Position numbers and translations under genes: made by a program. A stretch of DNA of 64,000 nucleotides from Adlercreutzia mucosicola DSM 19490 (lineage in GTDB: Bacteria; Actinomycetota; Coriobacteriia; Coriobacteriales; Eggerthellaceae): contig NZ_AUGK01000007.1 in NCBI RefSeq assembly GCF_000422625.1, forward strand, positions 1 to 64,000. The letters are read 5' to 3'. Numbering within the stretch: position 1 is the stretch's first letter; each line of letters opens with the position of its first letter. This document shows, in pieces, positions 1 to 7,840 of the stretch. The notes under the pieces were generated by a model. It made no database searches, was not told the origin of the DNA, and saw nothing but the letters and a program-made list of their open reading frames with translations.

Positions 1-57
1 GTGTGTTTGGCAATAGCAAAGTCGACATTTTGGCCTGACTAAAATCGACACTTTGGC
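1..57. repeat. IS21 left terminal repeats
   Basis: Terminal GTGTGTTTGGCA followed by two tandem internal copies, AAGTCGACATTTTGGC (19-34) and AAATCGACACTTTGGC (42-57). These match inverted copies at the other end of the element. Confidence 0.75.
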
Positions 58-77
58 ACCGCCGACCCCCCCTGTCT

Positions 78-827
78 TTACCGTCTTCCTAGCATGAGCG
101 AATCTCCCATCCGCTTGCTCTCACCTCCGAACTCCACCAGCCGCCCGTGATGGACTATCCGGTCTATGGCCGCTGCCGCGAGCTTCTCGTCGCCGAGAAC
201 GGTTCCCCACTTGCTGAACTCGATGTTGGTGGTGAGGATGAGGCTCCGTCTCTCGTAGCAGCTGGAAATGACCTGGAACAGCAGGCGCGCACCCTCCAGA
301 TCTATGGGTATATAGCCGAACTCGTCCATTATCACGAGATCGCTCTTCTCTATGTCCGCCAGGTACTTGTCGAGCGCCTCCTCGCGGTTCGCCTTCAAGA
401 GAGCCAGGACGAGCCCTGCCGTGCCGAAGAACCTCACCATCTTGCCGGCATTCACGGCCGCTGACCCCACGGCTATTGCCAGATGCGTCTTGCCCCGCCC
501 GGTCTGGCCGTGGAACACGAAGTCCTGGGCGTGCTCGATGAAGTCGAGCGACATGAGATCGTCCCTGCCGTAGCCCTCCGGGAAGCTCACCTGCGAGAAG
601 TCGTATCCGTCGAACGACTTGAGCTGGGGGAACGCTGCCTTGCGGAACAGCCTCTCGCGCTTGCGCCGCTCGCGCACGCGCTGCTCGTGCTCTATGAGCG
701 CGCATGCCATCCTGAGCTGCCCGGCGGAGGCCTCCTCGCAGAACCAGTCGCACGACTCGTTGGAGAAGTACATCGATCGGGCCAGCTCTCTGAAGGCGGC
801 CACGTCGCCCTTCGGTTTTGGGGCCAT
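78..827 (-). CDS. istB: IS21 helper ATPase IstB
   Basis: This is the AAA+ ATPase that forms oligomers on target DNA and stimulates the IstA transposase. The 249-residue product has a Walker A motif GQTGRGKT at residues 107-114 and a Walker B-type LVIMDEFGY further on, with the usual IstB length of about 250. The start at 827 is chosen because GGGGGTG lies just upstream and the gene then begins 2 bases after the istA stop, so the two are translated as a coupled pair. A longer open frame upstream of this start overlaps istA and is not real. The gene looks intact. Confidence 0.93.
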   Translation of the reverse strand: MAPKPKGDVAAFRELARSMYFSNESCDWFCEEASAGQLRMACALIEHEQRVRERRKRERLFRKAAFPQLKSFDGYDFSQVSFPEGYGRDDLMSLDFIEHAQDFVFHGQTGRGKTHLAIAVGSAAVNAGKMVRFFGTAGLVLALLKANREEALDKYLADIEKSDLVIMDEFGYIPIDLEGARLLFQVISSCYERRSLILTTNIEFSKWGTVLGDEKLAAAAIDRIVHHGRLVEFGGESKRMGDSLMLGRR

Positions 828-829
828 GG

Positions 830-2275
830 TCACACCCCCTTCCGTGCGAGGGCGTCGTAGACGCTGAGGTCCACTGGCTCGTCGTAGCGGATCGGGGTGC
901 TCGTTCGCGAGAGGACGGCCATGTGCATCCCGGCCTCGTCGATCCGCCCGGTGCTCTCGAGCGCGGTTGCCGCCGCTTCCACCATGGCTTCCCACCCGCT
1001 CTGCGCCGCCACGTTCCTCATCAGGCGCAGCCGCTCGGCGAGCGCGTCTCGGCCCAGCCCGTCCATGTACTCGCGCAGCTCATCTGCGACAGCCGCCCTC
1101 ACCCGACTGTTCCTCCAGGCGCCCGGCTTCCTGGCGAGGAGGGCGAGCTGGCTCGCGGGGTTCGATGTGTCACTCGGCGCGTCCCCGTAGGCGCGCGTAT
1201 GGGTGGCGATAACCGTCCCGCCCGCATCCGCGACGACCACCTCGCGCGCCCTGATGGCGCAGATGACCTCGGTCAGCGCGAACTCGGGCGAAGTCGAGTA
1301 TAAGTGCCGGGATTCCAGGCGAACGCGGCCCAGCTTGTCGGTTCGCCTCCTCTCGTAGCGCACCACGTCGAAGGGGGCAGGCGGCAGCCCGAGCAGCGCC
1401 ACTCTGTCCTCCATGAACAGCGCCCGCTCCTCCTCGCCCTTGGCCCAGTGGGGCTTCTCCGCTAGCGCCATGCAGCGGGCGAGCAGCGTCTTGTTGAAGC
1501 GCCTGCCGCCGTCGAAGGAGGGCACGGGGACGAAGAGGTTGCGCCTGATGTAGCCCACCTTGTTCTCGACGGAGCCCTTCTCGTGGCCGGAGTTGGGGTT
1601 GCAGAACGAGAACGCGAAGCCGTAGTGGGCGGCGAACGCCGAGAACAGCCCGGCGGTCCTCACGGCATCGCCGATCTTGCGGCCGACGCCGGCGGCGTTG
1701 TCGAAGACGATGCGGGCGGGCACGCCGCCCAGGTACTCGAAGATGTCCTTCAGTGCCTGGCAGACGCACTCGGCGTTCTCTCCGGGGAACACCTGAGCCA
1801 GCCCCACGTTGGAGAACGGGAACGTGAGCACGAAATAGCTCAGGCGGCGCCTCACGCCCGCGACGTAGAAGTCGGCCTCCCCGAAATCCGCCTGCGCCTC
1901 GCCTGGCGCCCATACCAGGTCCAGGAAGCGCTCCCCGCCGATGCCGAGCTCTTTCTTCAGCTTGCCCACGTAGTGGCGAACAGTCGACTCGCTGACCTCG
2001 GCCCCCAGCTCGTCCGTCAGCCTCTGCCAAATGCGCTTGGCGGTGTGGCGCTGCTTGCGCCAGCCCTTCGCGTCGTCTTCCAGCCACGAGGCGATCGTTG
2101 GCCTGTACTGGTCGAGGACGCTCCCGCGCTCCCTTTTGACCGGGGGTCTCGGGGAGAGGTCCTCTTCCTCCAGGTACTTGTACACCGTGTCTCTGGAAAT
2201 CTCCAGCGTTTTGGCTATATGGGCGATTGGCCGCCCCTCCATCCTCATCTGCCTTATAGAATAGATCTTGGACAT
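830..2275 (-). CDS. istA: IS21 transposase IstA
   Basis: This is the DDE transposase of IS21. The product (about 481 residues) has an N-terminal helix-turn-helix (MSKIYSIRQMRMEGRPIAHI region) followed by an RNase H-like integrase core; VWAPGEAQADFGEADF and ARIVFDNAAG hold the first two acidic catalytic residues. The start at 2275 is chosen over an upstream ATG at 2362 because the protein then begins at the HTH as in other IstA proteins; ATG at 2284 is also possible. No frameshift or stop is visible, so the element could still be active. Confidence 0.92.
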   Translation of the reverse strand: MSKIYSIRQMRMEGRPIAHIAKTLEISRDTVYKYLEEEDLSPRPPVKRERGSVLDQYRPTIASWLEDDAKGWRKQRHTAKRIWQRLTDELGAEVSESTVRHYVGKLKKELGIGGERFLDLVWAPGEAQADFGEADFYVAGVRRRLSYFVLTFPFSNVGLAQVFPGENAECVCQALKDIFEYLGGVPARIVFDNAAGVGRKIGDAVRTAGLFSAFAAHYGFAFSFCNPNSGHEKGSVENKVGYIRRNLFVPVPSFDGGRRFNKTLLARCMALAEKPHWAKGEEERALFMEDRVALLGLPPAPFDVVRYERRRTDKLGRVRLESRHLYSTSPEFALTEVICAIRAREVVVADAGGTVIATHTRAYGDAPSDTSNPASQLALLARKPGAWRNSRVRAAVADELREYMDGLGRDALAERLRLMRNVAAQSGWEAMVEAAATALESTGRIDEAGMHMAVLSRTSTPIRYDEPVDLSVYDALARKGV

Positions 2276-2356
2276 GCTGATCATTGCCTTCCCAGCCTTT
2301 CTCGTCGTTACCGAAGCAAGACAAGAATAGCCCTTGGTGGTGGTCGGCATGTTCAC

Positions 2357-2414
2357 TGCCAAAGTGCCGGAATCCTACATGCCACAGTGTCGACTTCTAC
2401 TGTGCCATACACAC
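2357..2414. repeat. IS21 right terminal repeats
   Basis: Read on the minus strand this end is GTGTGTATGGCA, then AAGTCGACACTGTGGC (2381-2396), then a degenerate copy ending in CACTTTGGCA (2357-2370). The host permease reading frame stops being recognisable exactly at 2414. Confidence 0.75.
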
Positions 2415-2569
2415 CACGCGCTGAAGATCTGCACGCCCCGGTAGGGCATCGCGCCGAGCAGCGGCATCGGCAGCGCCATGAGCACGGCCAGGCGAACCGG
2501 TGCCGCGTGGCGCGACTTCAGGGCCTCGGCGCGCAGGCCCGCGAGCAGGCCGCCTTTCTTGCCCGTCAT
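2415..2569 (-). pseudogene. ABC transporter permease, 5' end only, cut by IS21
   Basis: The first 52 codons of an ABC-2 type permease remain, with the opening expected of lantibiotic-immunity (MutE/EpiE/SpaE-like) permeases: a short basic segment LLAGLRAEALKSRH and then the start of the first membrane helix. The frame runs into IS21 at 2414, and the rest, if present, is beyond the window edge. Its ATG overlaps the stop of the ATPase gene (ATGA, 2566-2569), so the two formed a coupled operon. The exporter is presumably inactive. Confidence 0.8.
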
Positions 2570-3294
2570 GCCGCCACCTCCCCGCGCGCTCGTCGCCCCT
2601 CCCGGCAGACGCTCATGAAGAGTTCCTCGAGGTCCTGCCCGGGCCGAAGCGCATCCTCGTAGGCGAGGCGCCCCCCGTAGATGATGCCGATGGTGTCCGC
2701 CATCTGCTGCACCTCGGAGAGGATGTGGCTCGAGACGATCACCGTCGTGCCCGCCGCCGCGAAGCCGCGGATCTGGTCGCGCAGCTCCTCGATGCCGATG
2801 GGGTCGAGGCCGTTGGTGGGCTCGTCGAGCACGAGCAGGCGTGGCCGGGCGATCAGCGCCAGCGCGAGCCCCAGGCGCTGCCGCATGCCCATCGAGAAGC
2901 GCCCGGCGCGCTTCTTCCCGGTGTCCGTGAGGTCCACGGCGGCGAGCACCTCATCTACGCGGCTCTCGGGAAGGCCCAGCAGCGTGGTGCGCACGCGCAG
3001 GTTCTCGCGCGCGGTGAGGTTGGGGTAGAGCGGCGCCTCCTCGATGAGGCTGCCGATTGCGTAGAGGTCCTCGCGGCGCCAGGCGTGCCCGGCAAAGAGG
3101 ATCTCCCCGGCCGTCGGCCGCAGCATCCCGCAGATCATCTTGAGCGTTGTCGACTTGCCCGCGCCGTTGGGGCCGAGCAGGCCGTACACCTCTCCCTCGC
3201 GGATGTGGAGGCTCACGTCCGCCACGGCATCCTGCGCCTGGTCGCCGCGGCCGAAGCGCTTGGTGAGCCCGCGCGTCTCGAGCATGTAACCCAT
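2566..3294 (-). CDS. ABC transporter ATP-binding protein, lantibiotic-export/immunity type
   Basis: This is the ATPase subunit that would drive the permease broken by IS21. The 242-residue product has Walker A GPNGAGKST, a signature motif FSMGMRQRLGLA, Walker B LLVLDEPTNGLDP and the following SSH switch. FSMGM in place of LSGGQ is typical of the bacitracin/lantibiotic export group (BcrA/SpaF/MutF-like). The start at 3294 has AAAGGA seven bases upstream; ATG at 3285 is an alternative. Without its permease it is likely an orphan. The divergent TetR remnant upstream was probably its regulator. Confidence 0.9.
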   Translation of the reverse strand: MGYMLETRGLTKRFGRGDQAQDAVADVSLHIREGEVYGLLGPNGAGKSTTLKMICGMLRPTAGEILFAGHAWRREDLYAIGSLIEEAPLYPNLTARENLRVRTTLLGLPESRVDEVLAAVDLTDTGKKRAGRFSMGMRQRLGLALALIARPRLLVLDEPTNGLDPIGIEELRDQIRGFAAAGTTVIVSSHILSEVQQMADTIGIIYGGRLAYEDALRPGQDLEELFMSVCREGRRARGEVAA

Positions 3295-3460
3295 GGGTTC
3301 GTCCTTTCTCTTCCGGGCGCGCGGGCCGAGTCGCCGTGCCCGCGCGCCTTGCCTTTCGGGTTCACCATCCATGGTGGGGCGCGTTTCTAACGAAGCCGTA
3401 ACGGCCGTTGGGCTCTTTTGGCGCCAGCCCTTCTCGACCCGTACGCCACTCATGGTATGT

Positions 3461-3472
3461 TTATCGCGATAA
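3461..3472. promoter_or_regulatory. Palindrome TTATCGCGATAA, probable TetR operator
   Basis: A perfect 12-bp palindrome lies between the ABC exporter genes and the divergent TetR remnant, where such a regulator would bind. The regulator itself is now truncated. Function is inferred from position only. Confidence 0.4.
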
Positions 3473-3483
3473 TATGGACGGAG

Positions 3484-3591
3484 GTGCCCGCGGCACGCAA
3501 TAAGTACCCGGAGGAGACGGTCGAGAAGATTCTCGACGTTGCCGAGCGGCTCCTCGTGGAGCGCGGCTGCGAGCACACCACGATGATCTGA
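3484..3591 (+). pseudogene. TetR-family regulator, N-terminal fragment
   Basis: Reading from GTG at 3484 (an in-frame ATG lies at 3457), about 35 codons give the beginning of a TetR DNA-binding domain: YPEETVEKILDVAERLLVE followed by RGCEHTTM. The frame then meets TGA at 3589-3591, and the downstream sequence belongs to an unrelated hsdS fragment. The helix-turn-helix is therefore cut before its recognition helix. It probably controlled the neighbouring lantibiotic-type ABC exporter. Confidence 0.7.
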
Positions 3592-4084
3592 AGAGCAATA
3601 CGCTAAATCGAAAAAGGCAAACCCTGGAGACGTGATTTTCGCCATAACGAGCAAGAATATCGAAGATGTCTGCACACCATTGGCGTAGGAAGGGGAACAG
3701 CCGGTTGCAATCAGCGGACACTCTTGCGCGTATGCGACCGAAAGCATTATCCCGAGATACCTAGCATATTTAGCTACTGCTCAGGACTTTCAGATATCCA
3801 AACGAAAGGTAGCGAAAGGGACAAAGGTAATCGAAGCCGCGCCTGTGGACTTATCGAGGGTCGAGATTCCCGCCCCATCCATCGGCACCCAGCGGAAGGC
3901 CGTCGACATCCTCGATCGCTTCGACACCCTAACGAAATCGCTCACCGACGGTATCCCTGCCGAGATCGAGGCACGCCGGGCGCAGTACGGGTACTACCGC
4001 GACCGCCTGCTCGACTTCCCGCGCAAGGCAGGCGCCACGCGCAGCATGTTCTGTATCTTGGACATCGGCTCGATGTCGACGTAG
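3590..4084 (+). pseudogene. Type I restriction specificity subunit (HsdS), 3' fragment with frameshift
   Basis: Two adjoining frames together read like the second half of an HsdS protein, the DNA-recognition subunit of type I restriction-modification. The first segment contains NPGDVIFAITSKNIEDVCTP and ends at a stop (TAG) near 3689. The second resumes a few bases later in another frame with EQPVAISGHSCAYA, then IIPRYLAYL, the coiled linker, and the typical end EIEARRAQYGYYRDRLLDF. The 5' target-recognition domain is missing; the fragment is joined directly to the truncated TetR gene. No hsdR or hsdM is seen in the window. Confidence 0.75.
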
Positions 4085-5062
4085 ACGTTGAGCGTGACCA
4101 TGGTGTTTCCCTCTATGCCGAGAGGCTGTATAAGCCGCTGTGGCGGGCGACGATTCGTGCCCTCCCAAAAAAAACATGCGTAAGATCGAGCGGAGGCTGA
4201 GCCTGCCGAATCGGAGCAATAGCACCCGAAAAAGCGCTAGAAAACTCACCGATTTCGCGGGGCGCTGATGGCGCGAAGGCGGATGTTGGGAAGATGATAC
4301 GGCGGATTTGTCACGTCGAGTTGGCCGTCTGCAATCTGAATCGTTCGGCGGTTTTGTTTGTTATAGCCGATGCCGTACGAAACGTACCGAAATGTGTGCG
4401 CATAGGTGCGGCTCGTCTCTATACCTTGGCTTTCGGTTGCCAACTAATTTGCGATCAGCCTGAAATAAGGCGACGATTGGGATCCTCTAACTCGGATTTC
4501 CCGCTCGGTTCCTAAGGCGCTTAGAGCTGGCTCATAAGGGCAAAAACAAAGCCACCCGCGACGATTCTTTCAGTCATCGCTCTTGTGTATCCCTCATGAC
4601 CTGCGGAAATGCAAGACGTTAAAGCCACTGGCTACGATTTACTTTGCCAAACGGGTGTCGAAGAGGATAGTCGGCTGTTTTGGCGTTCATATCGGACGTT
4701 TCAGGGCCTCAAAACTAACCCGTTTTTGTCCCCGGGACAAAAACGAAACTGCGGGCTTGCGGTTTCGAAATGGTTTGCGAATTTGTCCCAGGGTTTGTCC
4801 CAAACGCCTACGCGAGGACACGCGGAGGGATTCGGCGGCAAGGTGGACAAAACCGACAATCAAACTAGACCCAATTGGAATGGCGCCGCAACAAACGAGC
4901 GTGAAAGAGTGGGAATAGAATAATCTGCTCCGTTTGTCGTTCTAGTCGGGCGCTTCTTTTAAGGAGGCGCTCGTTTCTTTTAAGGAGCGTTTTCGTGGAT
5001 GTTTTGCAGTTTATGCGCGATCGTCGGACTTAAAGCGTTATTTGAAACAGATCCCTATTATT
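4085..5062. other. Long non-coding stretch with inverted and direct repeats
   Basis: About 980 bases hold no gene I can recognise. Visible structure: a perfect 25-bp palindrome (4721-4745), two more TTTGTCCC copies close after it (near 4783-4801), and a tandem TTCTTTTAAGGAG (near 4954-4985). Base composition is lower in GC than the core genes. It separates the decayed hsdS/TetR scar from the AbiE operon and may be the edge of an integrated segment. Confidence 0.5.
4721..4745. repeat. Perfect 25-bp palindrome
   Basis: Arms CGTTTTTGTCCC and its exact complement flank a single central C. The half-motif TTTGTCCC recurs twice within the next 80 bases in direct orientation, suggesting protein-binding half-sites rather than a terminator. 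Function unknown. Confidence 0.7.
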
Positions 5063-5108
5063 GCTCATGTCAAAACCTTCCCAAATATGGTAAGGTTTTG
5101 ACATGAGC
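5063..5108. promoter_or_regulatory. Inverted-repeat operator over the abiEi start
   Basis: Two perfect 17-bp arms (5063-5079 and 5092-5108) are separated by 12 bases. The right arm contains the abiEi start codon (ATG 5103-5105) and the Shine-Dalgarno TAAGG at its beginning. AbiEi antitoxins are known to repress their own operon by binding inverted repeats at the promoter; here the repeat could also fold in the mRNA and hide the ribosome site. Confidence 0.8.
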
Positions 5109-5633
5109 AAATACGAGGAAATATACGAAGTAGCAGCCGATAACTACGGGATTGTGACCCGGGATGAAGCGGCTAGCATGGGGATCTCCGATAAGGAGCT
5201 GTCCCGTTTTACCTCTGATGGAAGGCTGAGCCGTATCGGGTACGGCGTCTACCGCATTAAGCACCACGTTCCCGGTAATCTTGATCCTTACGCCGAAAGC
5301 GTTGCTCTAGCGGGTCCCGGTGCGTACCTCTACGGCGAATCTGTCCTCGCCATGTTCGCGCTCTGCCCCACCAATCCCGCCAAGATGTTCATCGGTACTC
5401 CGAGGCGCATCCGCAGAAAGCTACCCGAGGGAATGAAGGTGGTGCAGCGAAAGGACGCCAAGGACGTTACCGAGTACGAGGGCATACCCTCACAGACGGT
5501 CGGGGCGGCCATTCGCTCCTGCGTGGGCAAGATTATGCCCGATAGGCTTCGGGATGCCGTTTGGAAAGCGTGGCGGCAGGGTCTATTGAGGAAAGACGAG
5601 GCGGAGAAGCTCGATAGGGAGGTGGCAGCCTGA
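5103..5633 (+). CDS. abiEi: Type IV antitoxin AbiEi
   Basis: This is the antitoxin and autorepressor of the AbiE phage-exclusion system. The 176-residue product starts with a winged helix (AADNYGIVTRDEAASMGIS region, then GRLSRIGYGVYRI) typical of the AbiEi antitoxin domain, followed by the AbiEi C-terminal fold (YLYGESVLAMFAL segment). In AbiE the antitoxin does not bind the toxin directly but counteracts its effect. Its stop overlaps the toxin start (TGATG at 5631), so the pair is translationally coupled. A long inverted repeat covers its start codon. The gene looks intact. Confidence 0.9.
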   Translation: MSKYEEIYEVAADNYGIVTRDEAASMGISDKELSRFTSDGRLSRIGYGVYRIKHHVPGNLDPYAESVALAGPGAYLYGESVLAMFALCPTNPAKMFIGTPRRIRRKLPEGMKVVQRKDAKDVTEYEGIPSQTVGAAIRSCVGKIMPDRLRDAVWKAWRQGLLRKDEAEKLDREVAA

Positions 5634-6451
5634 TGCCAAAGAGGCCGAACAGTCGCAGGAACCTCGATATTGCGATTGAGCGAATCGCAGGACGCGGCCA
5701 AGATTTCGTCCAAGCGCGCACGGTTATGGCGGATGCCGTGGTAGCGCAGATGCTGCCGGATGGTGCCGTCAAGGGCGGGAGCGCCCTAAAGCTCCGGTTC
5801 GGCGATGAGGGAACCCGCTTCAGCGAGGATCTCGACACTGCCAGGGCATCCCACATCGAGGAGTACATTGGAGCGTTGGGCGACGCGCTCGAAGCGGGAT
5901 GGCAGGGCTTTACGGGGGCAGTCGTGAGAAGAGAGCCCGCGACGCCCGCAGGGATACCTGCAAGCTATGTCATGCAGCCCTACGATGTGAAGCTGAGCTA
6001 CCTTGGCAAGTCCTGGGTGACGGTCCAGCTTGAGGTTGGCCACAACGAGATCGGCGATGCTGACGAGCCGGACATGATTGTTCCGCAAGATGCAGCTAGG
6101 CTTTTCGAGGCCCTCGGATTCGATCCGCCTTCAGCTATTCCCGTCATGCGACTCAGCCACCAGATCTCCCAGAAGCTGCACGGCCTGTCCGAGGGAGGAT
6201 CCAGGCGCGCTCACGATCTTGTGGACCTTCAACTGATCTTCCAGAAGGGCGATGCCAATCTTGCAGAGACGCGCTCGACATGCGAGCGTCTCTTCGCCTA
6301 CCGAGGCCAACAGTCCTGGCCTCCTGTTGTTGAAGTTGGCACGAATTGGGAATCGCTGTATGCTGAAGCAGCGGAAGGGCTTGCTGTTATCCAGGACGTG
6401 GGGGATGCTGTGGAGTGGGCTAACCGTTTCATTGAAGAGATCGCCAAATAG
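5633..6451 (+). CDS. abiEii: Type IV toxin AbiEii, nucleotidyltransferase
   Basis: This is the toxin of the AbiE pair, a DNA polymerase beta-like nucleotidyltransferase of the AbiEii/AbiGii family that modifies RNA acceptor stems and stalls growth during phage attack. The 272-residue product carries the family motifs: KGGSALKLRFGDEGTRFSED (nucleotide-binding GGS followed by the acidic DxD-like SEDLD) near residues 43-63, and the downstream HQISQKLHGL and RRAHDLVDLQLI motif. A good Shine-Dalgarno (AGGGAGGTGG) precedes ATG 5633. It converges on the Shedu operon. Confidence 0.92.
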   Translation: MPKRPNSRRNLDIAIERIAGRGQDFVQARTVMADAVVAQMLPDGAVKGGSALKLRFGDEGTRFSEDLDTARASHIEEYIGALGDALEAGWQGFTGAVVRREPATPAGIPASYVMQPYDVKLSYLGKSWVTVQLEVGHNEIGDADEPDMIVPQDAARLFEALGFDPPSAIPVMRLSHQISQKLHGLSEGGSRRAHDLVDLQLIFQKGDANLAETRSTCERLFAYRGQQSWPPVVEVGTNWESLYAEAAEGLAVIQDVGDAVEWANRFIEEIAK

Positions 6452-6560
6452 CTGTTTTCAGCGAATAGTCCGTTTGGGCTAGTAGTGACAGGCTGATGCC
6501 GTGACTTCAAATCGTGATGTTGTCATCATTAATTCTTCTGTCGATGGCCGATGCCTTCTA

Positions 6561-7838
6561 TTAAAAAGGAGTGTCGTCGTCATAAGCGTTTTGGAGTCGT
6601 GTGTTCGAAACGGCATAGCCAGGGTTCGAGACATTTTCTGGAGGTTCTGAGTCTAATAATGCAACCGTGTCTTTAACTCGCTGCAAAAGTTCATCATAAG
6701 TAATAACAACAATGCCGGTAAGGCAGTTTCTAAAATTTTCAAAAGAGGAGAGCTTATCCCGATCAAATGAGCCGTTGCTTCCTTCAAGTTCGGAGGTGTT
6801 GCCAATGATGATGACGCACTGGGGATTGAACGCCTCAAATGATTCACCTGTGCTAATTCTTATGTTGGCGAATTCATTCAGTATGCTTTGTCTGTAGCTA
6901 AGAACCTGTGCTATTGCGCCGCTTAGATCCCCGCTTACACTGAAGCTACTGTTTCGATATCTATTTCCGAGCAGTTTGGTTCTCGGTGTTTTTATTTCAA
7001 CGATAGAAATATTACTCGTTATTTTGTTTTGAAAGATGAAGTCAGCGATGTTGCCCCCAGCGTTTGAGATTGCTTTGCCCCCGACATAAGACTTCGAATC
7101 GTAAAGCGTGTATGGGGTTGAGAAAATCTGCGAAATAAGCCACTGATATTTTATGAAAACCTTGTTCTGCCAAAATTCTTCATCGCCGTTTTGAAGATTC
7201 GCCTCGATTTCTTTTGCCGCTCTTTTCATCTGCTCGAGGTTTAGGCCCGAAGCTAATTGCTGTAAATTTCCGTCCTCCATCTCGCCCAGTATTGCCTGAA
7301 GCTCTGTATGCGTTGTTCCAGTGGTCAAGAGGCGCAGTAATTCCTTAATTAGAGCAAACGTTTCATCAGTGCTGATCATTCGCGCCGCAGAGGGATCCTT
7401 TCGCAAAAGCTGAAGCAAAGATCTGGAAGCATTATCTAACTCCACGTAAGTTGTTCTACCGTATGAAATACCTCCTATGGTCTCGTGTAACTGATACAGT
7501 TTTCGGAGTCCTTCATACAGATTACGAGCTTCTTCTGTTCTAAGAGTCAGCTCAAGGGAGTCTCCTTTCCTGATGTCTTTCTTAGAAATAGTTTTCTGAT
7601 CGTCCTGCGAAGGAAAGATTGAATCGCCTTTGCCTTTGACTTCATACACGATTTTCCCGCTCACGCTATTATCGGGATGGTTCTCATTGTTTACAAGAAC
7701 TGGCTCAAAGCTGAATCGATGTGTATCCGTCTCATCTCGAAGAAGAAATGGGGTCACATCGGCTGTGTTTCTTGAAGTTGAAGTTACATTGATGGAGCCC
7801 CCAGGGGCATCCGCCTCGTTGTTAAACACATATCTCAT
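6561..7838 (-). CDS. sduA: Shedu defense nuclease SduA (DUF4263)
   Basis: This is a Shedu-type anti-phage nuclease. The C-terminal half of the 425-residue protein shows the DUF4263 PD-(D/E)xK core: NIADFIFQN with the catalytic Asp, then SIVEIKTPRTKLL with the ExK pair, and the following SGDLSGAIAQVLSYRQ helix that is characteristic of SduA. The N-terminal half is a variable sensor region; Shedu N-termini detect phage DNA or ends and gate the nuclease. The gene follows the TIGR02391 gene by 2 bases, so it is the last gene of a three-gene operon. Codon usage is AT-richer than the core genes. Confidence 0.88.
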   Translation of the reverse strand: MRYVFNNEADAPGGSINVTSTSRNTADVTPFLLRDETDTHRFSFEPVLVNNENHPDNSVSGKIVYEVKGKGDSIFPSQDDQKTISKKDIRKGDSLELTLRTEEARNLYEGLRKLYQLHETIGGISYGRTTYVELDNASRSLLQLLRKDPSAARMISTDETFALIKELLRLLTTGTTHTELQAILGEMEDGNLQQLASGLNLEQMKRAAKEIEANLQNGDEEFWQNKVFIKYQWLISQIFSTPYTLYDSKSYVGGKAISNAGGNIADFIFQNKITSNISIVEIKTPRTKLLGNRYRNSSFSVSGDLSGAIAQVLSYRQSILNEFANIRISTGESFEAFNPQCVIIIGNTSELEGSNGSFDRDKLSSFENFRNCLTGIVVITYDELLQRVKDTVALLDSEPPENVSNPGYAVSNTRLQNAYDDDTPF

Positions 7839-7840
7839 TT

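Larger units (their letters stand above)
1..2414 (-). mobile_element. IS21-family insertion sequence (istA-istB)
   Basis: The element carries the two IS21 genes in the usual order (istA then istB, reading leftward). Its ends are related inverted repeats: the left end reads GTGTGTTTGGCA and the right end, on the other strand, GTGTGTATGGCA. Each end has internal repeats of AAGTCGACAnTnTGGC type (19-34 and 42-57 left; 2381-2396 and a shorter copy at 2357-2370 right), as is usual for IS21 where they bind the transposase. The left end coincides with the window edge, so the target duplication cannot be seen. The right end lies inside an ABC permease gene. Confidence 0.9.

Noticed and set aside
4030-4101. 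Possible minus-strand gene start MVTLNVYVDIEPMSK with GAGGG upstream
   Set aside because: Only about 24 plausible codons before it meets the hsdS fragment; too short to claim.
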